DNA of 64,000 nt from Sphingoaurantiacus capsulatus (GCF_042648405.1 NZ_JBHRXV010000011.1:806001-870000); one strand, 5' to 3'. Shown: positions 9,377 through 17,922, counted from the first letter of the stretch. Notes: a model not told the origin generated them from the letters alone. Numbers and translations: made by a program.

Positions 9377-10377
9377 ACATGATCCAGGCGCTCAATTCGG
9401 CGCTGGACGTCATGATGGAGCGCGACCGCCAAGTGCTGACCTTCGGCGAGGACGTCGGCTTCTTCGGCGGCGTGTTCCGGGTGACCGACGGGCTGCAGAA
9501 GAAATACGGGCTGAAGCGCTGCTTCGACACGCCGATCGCCGAGGGCGGCATCGTCGGCATGGCGGTGGGCATGGGCGCCTACGGCCTGCGCCCGGTCGCC
9601 GAGATCCAGTTCGCGGATTACATCTATCCGGGGCTCGACCAGATCATCTCGGAAGCGGCGCGGCTGCGGTATCGCACCGCGGGCGAGTTCACCTCGCCGA
9701 TCACCATCCGCTCCCCCTATGGCGGCGGCATCTACGGCGGCCAGACGCACAGCCAGTCGCCCGAGGCGATCTTCACGCACGTCGCGGGGCTGAAGACGGT
9801 CATCCCGTCGACTCCTTACGACGCCAAGGGCTTGCTGATCTCGGCGATCGAGGATGACGACCCCGTCGTGTTCTTCGAGCCGAAGCGCATATACAACGGC
9901 CCCTTCGACGGCAACCACAGCCGCCCGGTGACGCCGTGGGCGAAGCATGCGGCGAGCGAGGTGCCGGAGGGCTATTACACCGTGCCGCTCGGCAAGGCGG
10001 CGATCGCGCGCGAGGGCAACGACGTCACCGTGCTCGCCTATGGCACGATGGTTCATGTCGCGATCGGCGCGGCGGAGGAGACCGGCATCGACGCCGAGGT
10101 GGTCGACCTGCGCACCCTGTGGCCGGTCGATATCGAGGCGATCGAGGAGTCGGTAAAGAAGACCGGCCGCTGCGTCATCATCCACGAGGCGACGCGGACC
10201 TCGGGTTTCGGCGCCGAGCTGTCGGCGCTGGTGCAGGAGCGCTGCTTCTACCACCTCGAGGCGCCGATCGAGCGGGTGACCGGGTTCGACACCCCCTACC
10301 CGCACTCGTTCGAATGGAATTATTTCCCCGGCCCGATCCGGGTCGGCTCCGCGCTGCGGCGCGTGATGGAGGCATAG
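9364..10377 (+). CDS. bkdA2: Branched-chain 2-oxoacid dehydrogenase E1 component, beta subunit
   Basis: A 337-residue transketolase-like E1 beta subunit. It begins MAQMNMIQALNSALDVMMER and carries GEDVGFFGGVFRVTDGL, the PIAEGGIVGMAVGMGAYG segment and RSPYGGGIYGGQTHSQSPEA. The C-terminal domain contains DLRTLWPVDIEAIEESV. It completes the E1 heterotetramer and forms part of the ThDP site. The ATG at 9364 lies inside the 3' end of bkdA1 (13-bp overlap), and its TAG at 10375-10377 directly abuts the ATG of bkdB, which suggests translational coupling across all three genes. Confidence 0.93.
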   Translation: MAQMNMIQALNSALDVMMERDRQVLTFGEDVGFFGGVFRVTDGLQKKYGLKRCFDTPIAEGGIVGMAVGMGAYGLRPVAEIQFADYIYPGLDQIISEAARLRYRTAGEFTSPITIRSPYGGGIYGGQTHSQSPEAIFTHVAGLKTVIPSTPYDAKGLLISAIEDDDPVVFFEPKRIYNGPFDGNHSRPVTPWAKHAASEVPEGYYTVPLGKAAIAREGNDVTVLAYGTMVHVAIGAAEETGIDAEVVDLRTLWPVDIEAIEESVKKTGRCVIIHEATRTSGFGAELSALVQERCFYHLEAPIERVTGFDTPYPHSFEWNYFPGPIRVGSALRRVMEA

Positions 10378-11655
10378 ATGGCGCGCTTCATTTTCAAGCT
10401 CCCCGACATCGGCGAAGGCATCGCGGAGGCCGAAGTCGCCGAATGGCGCGTGAAGGTCGGCGACGTCATCGAAGAAGACCAGCCGCTGGTCGACATGATG
10501 ACCGACAAGGCGACCGTCGAGCTGACCTCGCCGGTCGGCGGCACGATTGTCGCGGTCGCCGGCGAGGCGGGCGTGATGGTCGCGACCGGCGCCGAGCTGG
10601 TGGTGATCGAAACCGCCGCCGATGCGCCGGCGGTGGTCGAAGAAGAAAAGCCCGCGCCGAAGGCGGCGCCTGCGCCGGTCGAGGCGCCAAAGGCGGCAGC
10701 GAAGAAGGAGGCCGCGCCAGCTCCCGCCCCTGCCCCCGCTCCTGCACCGGTCGCCGAGCCCGCGCATGAGACCCGCACGCTGGCGGCGCCGGCCGTGCGG
10801 CAGCGCGCCAAGGAGCTCGGTATCGATATGGCCCAGGTGAAGGCGTCGGCGCCGAACGGGCGTATCCGTCATGCCGATCTGGATGCGTTCGTCGCCTATT
10901 CTGGCGGTGGTGGTTCGGCGGCTCCGCGCGTGGCGGCGCCGACCGGCAAGCCGCGCGAGGGCGTCGAGGCGGTGAAGGTCATCGGCCTCAGGCGCAAGAT
11001 CGCCGAGAAGATGCAGGAAGCGAAGCGCCGCATCCCGCACATCACCTATGTCGACGAGATCGACGTCACCGAGATCGAGGCGCTGCGCGCGCAGTTGAAC
11101 GCGCAGTACGGCAAGGAGCGCGGCAAGCTGACCCTGCTGCCGTTCCTGGTGAAGGCGATCGTCAAGGTGCTGCCGCGCTTCCCGCAGGTGAACGCGCGCT
11201 ATGACGACGACGCCGGCGTCCTCAACCAATATGAGGGCGTGCATGTCGGCATCGCCGCGCAGACGCCGGGCGGCCTCGTCGTCCCCGTGCTGCGCCATGC
11301 CGAGACGCATGATCTGTGGAGCGCCGCCGCCGAAATCGGCCGCCTCGCCACCGCCGCCAAGGACGGCAAGGCGAACGCGAAGGAACTGGCCGGATCGACG
11401 ATCACCATCACCAGCCTCGGCGCGATGGGCGGCCTCGTCACCACCCCGGTCATCAATCATCCCGAGGTCGCCATCGTCGGCGTCAACAAGATGATCGAGC
11501 GGCCGGTGGTGAAGAACGGCCAGATCGTCATCCGCAAGATGATGAACCTGTCGAGCGGGTTCGATCACCGGATCGTCGATGGCTGGGATGCGGCGGAGTT
11601 TGTGCAGGCGGTGAAGATGCTGCTCGAGCATCCGGCGACGTTGTTCATCGACTAG
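10378..11655 (+). CDS. bkdB: Lipoamide acyltransferase E2 of the branched-chain 2-oxoacid dehydrogenase
   Basis: A 425-residue E2 with the usual order. The lipoyl domain (residues 1-80) has the modified Lys in MMTDKATVEL. A long Ala/Pro-rich linker follows. The peripheral-subunit-binding domain contains AAPAVRQRAKELGIDMAQVK and PNGRIRHADLDAFV. The catalytic domain ends with SSGFDHRIVDGWDAAEFVQ, which carries the HxxxDG motif. It transfers the acyl group from E1 to CoA. No lipoamide dehydrogenase (E3) follows here; repeats come next, so E3 must be encoded elsewhere. Confidence 0.93.
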   Translation: MARFIFKLPDIGEGIAEAEVAEWRVKVGDVIEEDQPLVDMMTDKATVELTSPVGGTIVAVAGEAGVMVATGAELVVIETAADAPAVVEEEKPAPKAAPAPVEAPKAAAKKEAAPAPAPAPAPAPVAEPAHETRTLAAPAVRQRAKELGIDMAQVKASAPNGRIRHADLDAFVAYSGGGGSAAPRVAAPTGKPREGVEAVKVIGLRRKIAEKMQEAKRRIPHITYVDEIDVTEIEALRAQLNAQYGKERGKLTLLPFLVKAIVKVLPRFPQVNARYDDDAGVLNQYEGVHVGIAAQTPGGLVVPVLRHAETHDLWSAAAEIGRLATAAKDGKANAKELAGSTITITSLGAMGGLVTTPVINHPEVAIVGVNKMIERPVVKNGQIVIRKMMNLSSGFDHRIVDGWDAAEFVQAVKMLLEHPATLFID

Positions 11656-11664
11656 GCCGGTACA

Positions 11665-11725
11665 CCCTCACCCTCCCATCCTGCGGATGGGCCCCTCCCT
11701 CTCCCGCAAGCGGGCGAGGGGTTTG
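11665..11725. repeat. Intergenic repeat with two hairpins after the bkd operon
   Basis: A C/T-rich stretch contains two short palindromes, CCCATCCTGCGGATGGG and CCCTCTCCCGCAAGCGGGCGAGGGG. Its composition resembles the CCCTCTCCC-type intergenic repeats common in GC-rich alpha- and gammaproteobacteria. It lies 10 bp after the E2 stop and could also act as an mRNA 3'-end structure; there is no strong T-run. Confidence 0.55.
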
Positions 11726-11750
11726 AACGGGTGCGCTCCTCCTTTCCAAG

Positions 11751-11832
11751 CATCGTCATCCCCGCGCAGGCGGGGATCCATTACCGCCGACGCTTCGGAG
11801 AATGGATCCCCGCCTGCGCGGGGATGACGATG
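11751..11832. repeat. Perfect 32-bp inverted repeat, CGTCATCC family
   Basis: Arms 11751-11782 and 11801-11832 are perfectly complementary over 32 bp with an 18-base loop; each arm carries CGTCATCCCCGCGCAGGCGG then GGATCCATT. Each arm is itself a short hairpin. The same family appears at 57653-57722 and, in shorter form, at 30343-30372. It is a REP/BIME-like element rather than a gene. Confidence 0.85.
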
Positions 11833-11864
11833 TGTGTGGTTAAGTGCGGGGAAGCCCAGCCGGG

Positions 11865-12083
11865 CTAGCGCGCCTTTCGCAGCCCTTCCGGCTTGTGCGC
11901 CGCCCGCGCGCCGGTCTTGGCGCTCTCGACGATATACTCCGGATTATCCGGCGAGGCGGCGACCTTGTGATCCTTGATCTTGGTCGGCGCGGTGACCTTG
12001 CGGATCACCTTGCCCGTCACCTCGCCCTGGCTGCTGTTCCAGGCGACAGAATCGCCTTTGCGGAAGGTCTTTTCGGTGCTCAT
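11865..12083 (-). CDS. DUF2945 (HVA1/TUDOR-like) small protein
   Basis: A 72-residue basic protein: the core has KGDSVAWNSSQGEVTGKVIR then TAPTKIKDHKVAASPDNPEY and IVESAKTGARAAHKPEGL. This is the DUF2945/hypervirulence-associated TUDOR-domain pattern (GDxVxWxSxxGxxxGxV and a HKPxxL end). The family has no settled biochemical role; a small beta-barrel that binds nucleic acid or a partner is inferred from the fold. The ATG at 12083 is chosen because the domain begins within a few residues. Confidence 0.8.
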   Translation of the reverse strand: MSTEKTFRKGDSVAWNSSQGEVTGKVIRKVTAPTKIKDHKVAASPDNPEYIVESAKTGARAAHKPEGLRKAR

Positions 12084-12311
12084 CCGGGGTCAACGAGCGG
12101 CGCTTTCCCGCGTTCCGAAGCCCCGGCATCCCTGCGTGGAAATACGGTATTCGGGGTTGCAACGACGGCAGGTAATAGGTTGATCGCACGCCGTTATTCG
12201 TGACGCGGGCAGCACGCCTTCTGCAGGCACCACTGACACGGAAGTTTAACTTAAGCGCTGCTTAACCTTTGCCGCCCAGAACTCGGTTCGGGCAAACGAA
12301 CGAGGGTATCG
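12084..12311. other. Intergenic region upstream of the flagellar sigma-54 activator
   Basis: A 228-bp stretch without a convincing gene. It carries the start regions of the divergent DUF2945 and activator genes. I looked for TGGCAC-N5-TTGC and TAAA-N15-GCCG elements and saw neither here, so the activator gene is probably under a housekeeping promoter. A TTAACTTAAGCGCTGCTTAA palindrome-like stretch near 12246-12266 may be an operator. Confidence 0.4.
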
Positions 12312-13499
12312 ATGTACGGTTCGCAGGCGCAGGAAGTTCAGGGTTTCGACCGCGACGGCGGAGCGCCGGCGTGGCCGCGTGAAGCTTCCCTCGCGCTCGT
12401 TGCCGAACATCGCCCGACGATCCGCGAAGCCCGCGCCACGCTCGAATCGACGCTGATCGGCGACAGCCTCGCGATGCAGGAAGTCCGCCACCTGATCCGC
12501 CAGGTCGCCAAGAGCGACGCCTCGGTGATCGTCACCGGCCCGACCGGTAGCGGCAAGGAAGTCATCGCCAACGCCATCCACCGCGAAAGCCCGCGCGCCG
12601 CGCAGCCGTTCGTCGCCGTCAACACCGGCGCGATCCCGCGCGACCTGCTCGAATCGGAGCTGTTCGGCCACGAGAAGGGCTCGTTCACCGGCGCGATCAA
12701 TCAGCGCCGCGGTCGCTTCGAGGAAGCCGATGGCGGCACGCTGTTTCTCGACGAAATCGGCGACATGCCGATCGACATGCAGGTGAAGCTGCTGCGCGTG
12801 CTCGAAGCGCGCTCGGTGCAGCGCGTCGGCGGACGCGGCCAGATCGCCGTCGACACCCGCATCGTCTCGGCGACGCACCGCGACATCGACGCGGCGATCG
12901 AGGAGCAGCGCTTCCGGGCCGACCTGTTCTTCCGCCTCGCCGTCTTCCCGATCGACCTGCCGTCGCTCGCCGAACGCCGCGAGGACGTGCCGCAGCTCGT
13001 TCGCCATTTCGTGGCGCTATCGAACGCGAAACTGAGCTTCAACCAGGCCGCGATCGAGCGGATGGCCAATCACGAATGGCCGGGCAACGTGCGCGAGTTG
13101 CGCAACGTCATCGACCGCGCCGCGATCATGTTCGGCGGCCAGGTGATCGGCGCCGAGCAGGCCGAGATGCTGCTGGCCCCGCGCGGCCGCCGCCTCGCCG
13201 CCGGTATCGCCACCGCCGCCGAGCCGGTCGCCGCGCCGATCGACGGCCAGCGCGACGCGCGCTCGCTGCTGACCGACCTCGCCAGCCGTTTGGGCGCCGA
13301 GCCGGCCGACATGGATGCCCCGCTGATCGGCGAAGAGCCGGTCGACCTGCGCACCACCGTCGCCGACATCGAGCAGCGCTACATCACCGAGGCGCTGCGC
13401 GCCGCGGACGGCGTGGTTGCGGAGGCGGCGCGGTTGCTGTCGCTGCAGCGCACGACGCTGATCGAGAAGATGCGCAAGCATGGGTTGAAGGCGGCGTAG
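12312..13499 (+). CDS. Sigma-54-dependent flagellar transcription activator (FlbD/FleQ class)
   Basis: A 395-residue bacterial enhancer-binding protein with a short N-terminus and no receiver domain. The AAA+ module has Walker A GPTGSGKE (residues 76-83), a sigma-54 contact loop GSFTGA (123-128, Ser instead of the usual Ala) and Walker B GGTLFLDEIGDMP. The arginine-finger/sensor region and NHEWPGNVRELRNVIDR follow. The C-terminal 45 residues form a Fis-type helix-turn-helix (ADGVVAEAARLLSLQRTTLI). It should drive the four sigma-54 promoters in this flagellar cluster. With no receiver, its control must come from elsewhere, for example a FliX-like partner, expression level or nucleotide binding. 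The exact orthologue (FlbD, FlrC or FleQ) is not decided. Confidence 0.85.
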   Translation: MYGSQAQEVQGFDRDGGAPAWPREASLALVAEHRPTIREARATLESTLIGDSLAMQEVRHLIRQVAKSDASVIVTGPTGSGKEVIANAIHRESPRAAQPFVAVNTGAIPRDLLESELFGHEKGSFTGAINQRRGRFEEADGGTLFLDEIGDMPIDMQVKLLRVLEARSVQRVGGRGQIAVDTRIVSATHRDIDAAIEEQRFRADLFFRLAVFPIDLPSLAERREDVPQLVRHFVALSNAKLSFNQAAIERMANHEWPGNVRELRNVIDRAAIMFGGQVIGAEQAEMLLAPRGRRLAAGIATAAEPVAAPIDGQRDARSLLTDLASRLGAEPADMDAPLIGEEPVDLRTTVADIEQRYITEALRAADGVVAEAARLLSLQRTTLIEKMRKHGLKAA

Positions 13500-13551
13500 G
13501 CAGCGCTCCGAGGCGCAACTGCCCATGTGATGGGCGGATATCATCAAGCTG

Positions 13552-13914
13552 TTGTACAAGCAGCAGGTGAGTCGCCTCTACCGCCCTTCGCTGCGCCACT
13601 TCGGCGTCTATCCGGTCGCAGCGATAGGCGCGGCTTTGAGCCTGTCGAGCGCGGCGCTCCTCCTATTCCGAAGCTATTGCGAACCTGTCGTGCGCATCGT
13701 CGCGCCGCTGTTGATGGGTCATCGCAGCGGCTATCGCTACGACCCTTCAGATTACTATTATTGGGTTGGCCTTTTGGCCGCCATGACAACGCTTTGGCTC
13801 GGGCTGAGCCTCTGGGCATTTCTCAAGCAGCCGGCGGAAGCAAGCCGCATCGATCGCGCCCTGAAATCGAAACTAACGCCCAGCGCGCGGGGCGCTCCGC
13901 TTGAGCCGAACTAA
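13552..13914 (+). CDS. Hypothetical two-helix membrane protein
   Basis: About 120 residues, with two predicted membrane helices (AAIGAALSLSSAALLLFRSY and YYYWVGLLAAMTTLWLGLSL) separated by a hydrophilic loop rich in Tyr. I recognise no family. The frame opens at 13531, so the start is TTG 13552 or GTG 13567; neither has a strong ribosome site. Base use is less GC-rich than its neighbours. It sits between the activator gene and convergent fliS, with a 6-bp gap. It could be a real accessory gene or a remnant. Confidence 0.45.
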   Translation: MYKQQVSRLYRPSLRHFGVYPVAAIGAALSLSSAALLLFRSYCEPVVRIVAPLLMGHRSGYRYDPSDYYYWVGLLAAMTTLWLGLSLWAFLKQPAEASRIDRALKSKLTPSARGAPLEPN

Positions 13915-13920
13915 GCGTTT

Positions 13921-14313
13921 CTACCCGATCGCACTCCACGCCGACGCAATCTCCGCCAGCATCGACCGCGCCTGTTGCGCGAACATTGGCTCGTTGCTCT
14001 TGCCGCTGGCCATGATCAGCCGGCTGGCCTCGCGGTAGACGTCGGCGAGGTTCTGGGCGAGGTCGCCGCCGCGTTCCATGTCGAGGCTGGCCTGGAGGCC
14101 GCCGATGATCGACAGCGCGCGCGCCTGGCTTTGCGCGGCGCGGGCGAAGTCCTTGCGGGCGGCCGCCGCCGACAGCGTGTCGATGGCGTTCAGCGCCTCT
14201 TCGAACAGCATGGCGATCAGCTGGTGCGGGGTGGCCCCGGCCGCCCGCGTCTGCAGGTCGACATTCTGGTAGCTCGCCTGCGCCTTCGCAAAGGGGGATC
14301 GCGCCATGTACAT
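13921..14313 (-). CDS. fliS: Flagellin export chaperone FliS
   Basis: A 130-residue, mostly helical protein beginning MYMARSPFAKAQASYQNVDL, with the family motif ATPHQLIAMLFEEALNAID near residues 27-46. FliS binds the C-terminus of newly made flagellin in the cytoplasm, prevents its premature assembly and delivers it to the export gate. It lies 29 bp downstream of fliD and is presumably co-transcribed with it, the usual pairing of cap protein and flagellin chaperone. Confidence 0.92.
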   Translation of the reverse strand: MYMARSPFAKAQASYQNVDLQTRAAGATPHQLIAMLFEEALNAIDTLSAAAARKDFARAAQSQARALSIIGGLQASLDMERGGDLAQNLADVYREASRLIMASGKSNEPMFAQQARSMLAEIASAWSAIG

Positions 14314-14342
14314 CGTTCAAACTCCTCGTGGGGCCGCCGGCG

Positions 14343-15956
14343 TCAATTGTCGCTGTTGGCCCAGATCTTCATCTGCTGGTCGAGATAGGATTGCGTCGCC
14401 TTGAAGGCATTCACATTGCGGTCCATCGCCGAGAAGCTGGTGACCAGCCGCTCGTAATAGGCCGAGGAGCGCCGCTCGAAGGTCTCGCGATCCTCGGTGA
14501 TGCGCTTGGTTTCCTTGGTCAGCCGGTCCTGCGTCGAGGCGAACGGCCCGTCGTTGGCGCGCAGCTTGTCGCGGATCGACTGCAGCGCGCCGCCGAGGCC
14601 GGCGTCAACGGTGATGGTGACGCTGGCGACGCTTTGGTCGGCGCGGATGATCAGGCCCTTGCCGTCCGACGTGGTCGGCACACGAAGCACGTTGCCGGTG
14701 CCGATCAGCGCGGTGGTGCCGATCATGCCGCTGGCGTCGCCGCCCGGCGGCGCCGCGACGATGTTGGTGAGCGTGTAGGTGCCGGGCTTTACCGTGCCCG
14801 ACTTGTTGACCACCGCGATGCCGGCATGGCTGCTGTGCGTGCGCGGGTTGAACAGCGCCTCGACGGCGGCCGGATCGGCGTCCATCGCGGCGTTGAGCTT
14901 CAGGGTATCAACACGCAGCGAGCCGTCGCGATTGGTGGCGACGCCGATCTCCGACAGCGTCTTGTAGGCGCCGGTGCTGGAGAGCTGCGTCGTGGTCAGC
15001 TTGGCGAGTTCGCGCTGCATCTGGCGGATGCCGGCGTCGCCGCGAAGCGGGCCTGACGCGCTGTCGCTGGTCGCGGCGGCGGTCGTCTCGGCGAGCATCG
15101 TCTGAAGCTCGTTATAGGCCTCGACGAAATCGCTGACCGCCTGCTTGATGCCTTCCGTCGGGCGTATCGCACCCAGCGAGATCGTCTGGCCGACCGCCGC
15201 CTTCTTGAGGTCGATCTGAACGCCGGCGATCAGGTCGGAGAAGCTGTTGGTGCCGCGCCGCACCTCGACGCCGTCGAGCCGGACGATGGCGTCCTGCGCG
15301 GTCTGCGCCGCGGTCATGCCGCCGGTGACGCCGGGGCCGAAGGCGAAGCGCTCGAGGCCGCTGGTCGTGCCGCCCGGCACCGACAGGCTGAAGGCATTCG
15401 CCTCGCCGGTCGCGCCTTTGAGCATCAGCCGCGAGCCGTTGCTGTCGGTGACGATCGAGGCGGTGACGCCGGCGTTCCTGGCGTTGATCGCGCTCGCCAG
15501 CCCTTCGAGGCTGTCGTTGCCCGAGCCGATGGTGATGGCATGGCTGCCGCTGGCGGTGGTGAGCGTCAGCGTCCCCTGCCCGACCGCTGTCTGCGGGCCC
15601 GCGAGGTTCGCCGAGACGAGCGACTGCGCCTGCGCGAGCTGGCGCACTTCGATGCTGGCGGTGAGGTTGCCGAGGCTGGAGCCGGCGAGCGCCTTGGCGC
15701 TCAGCACGGTCGGGTCGGAGACGCTCGGCTGGGTGAACAGCGTGCCGCCCTCGACGAGCTTCGCGAGCGCCGAGGCGAAGCTGTCGATCGCGCCCGAGGC
15801 TTGCGCCAGCGCCGACACCTTCGCGGCATTGGCGGACTCGCGCTTGGTGAGCAGCGCCTCGCGCGGCGCCTTCTCGGCCTTCGCCAGGTCTTCGATCAGC
15901 GTCTTGGTGTCGATACCGGCACCAGCGCCCAGGCTATATCCGATCGACGAGACCAT
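14343..15956 (-). CDS. fliD: Flagellar filament cap protein FliD
   Basis: A 537-residue hook-associated protein 2. The N-terminus MVSSIGYSLGAGAGIDTKTL matches the FliD_N pattern (SSxGxGSGID). A central variable region (about 90-230) includes SLEGLASAINARNAGVTASI, and the C-terminal FliD_C part has YNELQTMLAETTAAA and a coiled-coil end (RLTKETKRITEDRETFERR). It forms the pentameric cap under which flagellin polymerises and is itself secreted by the flagellar export system. A candidate sigma-28 promoter lies 22 bp upstream, so it is probably a late gene separate from the flhB-side operon. Confidence 0.93.
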   Translation of the reverse strand: MVSSIGYSLGAGAGIDTKTLIEDLAKAEKAPREALLTKRESANAAKVSALAQASGAIDSFASALAKLVEGGTLFTQPSVSDPTVLSAKALAGSSLGNLTASIEVRQLAQAQSLVSANLAGPQTAVGQGTLTLTTASGSHAITIGSGNDSLEGLASAINARNAGVTASIVTDSNGSRLMLKGATGEANAFSLSVPGGTTSGLERFAFGPGVTGGMTAAQTAQDAIVRLDGVEVRRGTNSFSDLIAGVQIDLKKAAVGQTISLGAIRPTEGIKQAVSDFVEAYNELQTMLAETTAAATSDSASGPLRGDAGIRQMQRELAKLTTTQLSSTGAYKTLSEIGVATNRDGSLRVDTLKLNAAMDADPAAVEALFNPRTHSSHAGIAVVNKSGTVKPGTYTLTNIVAAPPGGDASGMIGTTALIGTGNVLRVPTTSDGKGLIIRADQSVASVTITVDAGLGGALQSIRDKLRANDGPFASTQDRLTKETKRITEDRETFERRSSAYYERLVTSFSAMDRNVNAFKATQSYLDQQMKIWANSDN

Positions 15957-15977
15957 GGTTTTCCCTTCCGAGGATCA

Positions 15978-16004
15978 ATAACGGCGGCGCGAACCGGGCC
16001 TTAA
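15978..16004 (-). promoter_or_regulatory. Candidate sigma-28 promoter for fliD-fliS
   Basis: On the minus strand TTAAGGCC-N11-GCCGTTAT resembles the FliA consensus TAAAGTTT-N11-GCCGATAA, with the correct 15-base gap between TTAA and GCCG. The -10 half is identical at seven positions to the fliC and motA sites of this cluster; the -35 half is weaker (TTAA for TAAA). The -35 element overlaps the flhB stop codon, so fliD would have its own late start inside the end of the large operon. Confidence 0.55.
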
Positions 16005-17140
16005 GGCTCGGCACGGCCATTTTCGTCGAAGCGTGCCTCGGTCGGCACGTCGATGGCGGGTTGCCGGCCGCCCTGGGCGACGACGGCATCGAGGTTGAAG
16101 ACGAAGGCGAGCACCGTCGCGACCGCGAGATAGAGATCCTCGCGGACGATGTGGCCGACGCGTGTGGTGAAATAGATGGCGCGCGCGAGCTGCGGGTAGG
16201 ACAGCATCGGCACGCCGCTTTCGGTCGCCAGCTCGCGGATGGCCGCGGCGGTGGCGCCGCGGCCGCGCGCGACGACGATCGGCGCCGAATCCTCGCCGGG
16301 GCGATAGCGCAGCGCGACGGCGAAATGCGTCGGGTTGGTGAGGATGACGGTCGCCTCCTGCACCGCGCTCCGCGCCGAGCCGCGCAGCGTTTCATACTGG
16401 CGGCGGCGGATCGCGGCCTTCAGCTCGGGCGAGCCTTCGGTCTGCTTATGCTCTTCCTTCACCTGCTGCTTCGACATGCGCAGGCGCGCGGTACGCTGGA
16501 ACCATTGCGAGGGCACGTCGACCAGCGCGATCGCGGCGAGCGCCAGCGCCATCATCAGCACCGCGGTGGTGAAGGTTTCGCCGAACGCGCCGAGCGCCGG
16601 GCCGGGCTCGGTCGCCGACAGCGACAGCAGCTTCCCGAGCTGATCCTTCATCAGATAGTAGCCGACCGCGCCGAGCACGATCACCTTGGCGAGCGACTTC
16701 ACCAGCTCGATCAGCCCCTGCATGCCGAAGATGCGCTTGAGGCCGGTCATCGGGTTGATCTTGTTCGCCTTGGGCGCGAAGGCGCCGGAGCGGAAACCCA
16801 GCGAGCCGATCAGCGCCGACGAGCCGACGGCGGCGACGAGCGTCATCGCGAAGAGGGCGGCGAGCGGGACGATGGTGAAGGCGATCAGCCGCAGCGCGGT
16901 GTCGGCGGGTGCGAAGCTCTTCACCTCGGAGCCGTCGAAGGTGAGGCCGTCGACGAGCATCGCCTTTAAGGAGCCGACCATCATCGGGCCGGCGATGGCG
17001 AAGAAGGCGGCGCCCGCCAGCATGACCAGCGCGGTGCCGAGCTCGCGGGACTGAAGGACGTCGCCCTTCTCGACCGCCTCGCGCTTGCGCTTCTCGGTCG
17101 GGGCTTCTGTCTGTTGGTCCTTGTCGGGCGCTTCCGACAT
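16001..17140 (-). CDS. flhB: Flagellar export apparatus substrate-specificity switch FlhB
   Basis: A 379-residue protein with four membrane helices in the first 215 residues. A cytoplasmic domain follows, carrying the autocleavage motif NPTH at residues 269-272 (cut between Asn269 and Pro270) within VILTNPTHFAVALRYRPGED. The N-terminus has the family signature EAPTEKRKREAVEKGDV. After cleavage FlhB switches export from rod/hook to filament substrates, together with FliK. Its ATG overlaps the fliR stop by one base. It is the last gene of the fliE-flhB run. Confidence 0.95.
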   Translation of the reverse strand: MSEAPDKDQQTEAPTEKRKREAVEKGDVLQSRELGTALVMLAGAAFFAIAGPMMVGSLKAMLVDGLTFDGSEVKSFAPADTALRLIAFTIVPLAALFAMTLVAAVGSSALIGSLGFRSGAFAPKANKINPMTGLKRIFGMQGLIELVKSLAKVIVLGAVGYYLMKDQLGKLLSLSATEPGPALGAFGETFTTAVLMMALALAAIALVDVPSQWFQRTARLRMSKQQVKEEHKQTEGSPELKAAIRRRQYETLRGSARSAVQEATVILTNPTHFAVALRYRPGEDSAPIVVARGRGATAAAIRELATESGVPMLSYPQLARAIYFTTRVGHIVREDLYLAVATVLAFVFNLDAVVAQGGRQPAIDVPTEARFDENGRAEP

Positions 17141-17922
17141 CAGTCGGCCCTCGCGATGGTGCGCGCCATGTCGAGGCTGGCGGTGATCGTGGAGACGATG
17201 GCCTCGCCCATCACCGGCGCCGCCATGGCGAGAAGGACGATGCCGGCGAGCAGCGCCGCCGGCAGGCCGACCGCAAACAGGTTCAAGGCCGGGGCCGAGC
17301 GGGCGAGCACGCCCATGACGATCTGCACGAGGATCAGCGCCGAGCCGACGGGCAGCGCGATCGAGAGCCCCGCGGCGAACAATATGCCGCCGAAGTTGAC
17401 GATGCTGCGCAGCGCGTCGGCGCTGAGCCAGGCTTCGCCCGGCGGCAGCGCGCGATAACTTTCGACGACGATGGCGGCGAGCGCGAGGTGGCCGCCGATG
17501 GCGAGAAACAGGAAGGTGGCGAGGATCGACAACAGCTGGCCGAGCGCCGGCGCCGACTGGCCCGACGCGGGATCGACCATGCCGGCAAAGCCGAGGCCCA
17601 TCGCGTTGCCGATCGTCTCACCCGCGATCAGCGCGGCGGAGAAGCCCATCTGGATGGCGAAGCCCAAGGCGAGGCCGACGAGCACTTCGCCGGCAACCAG
17701 CATGAAGCCTTCGATCGAGGCAATGCCGTCCAGGGGCAGCTGAAATTCGGTGGCGGCCATCGCCGGGATGCCGATGGCGAGCGCGACGATCAGGCGGAGC
17801 TGCACCGGCACATAGGGCGCGCCGAAAACGGGCGCCGCGATGAACGCCGCGCCGGGGCGGATCATCGCGATCATCCACATCCAGAGCTGGGCTTCGACGC
17901 CGGCGAAGCCTGTCGGCATCAT
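17140..17922 (-). CDS. fliR: Flagellar export gate protein FliR
   Basis: A 260-residue integral membrane protein of the export gate, with about six hydrophobic segments and the family stretch RLIVALAIGIPAM and LALGFAIQMGFSAALIAGET. The start is set by ATGA overlap with the fliQ stop at 17919-17922; a longer frame upstream is only the shadow of fliQ. With FliP and FliQ it builds the export-gate assembly in the centre of the MS ring. The C-terminus touches the flhB start. Confidence 0.93.
   Translation of the reverse strand: MMPTGFAGVEAQLWMWMIAMIRPGAAFIAAPVFGAPYVPVQLRLIVALAIGIPAMAATEFQLPLDGIASIEGFMLVAGEVLVGLALGFAIQMGFSAALIAGETIGNAMGLGFAGMVDPASGQSAPALGQLLSILATFLFLAIGGHLALAAIVVESYRALPPGEAWLSADALRSIVNFGGILFAAGLSIALPVGSALILVQIVMGVLARSAPALNLFAVGLPAALLAGIVLLAMAAPVMGEAIVSTITASLDMARTIARAD

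Noticed and set aside
9358..11631. A 757-codon minus-strand frame opposite E1beta and E2
   Set aside because: Antisense to two well-conserved enzyme genes and rich in Arg/Asp/His as expected from codon-position mirroring.
12084..12311. A sigma-54 or sigma-28 promoter before the activator gene
   Set aside because: TGG and TTGC stretches occur near 12135-12165 but at the wrong spacing; no TAAA-N15-GCCG element was found.
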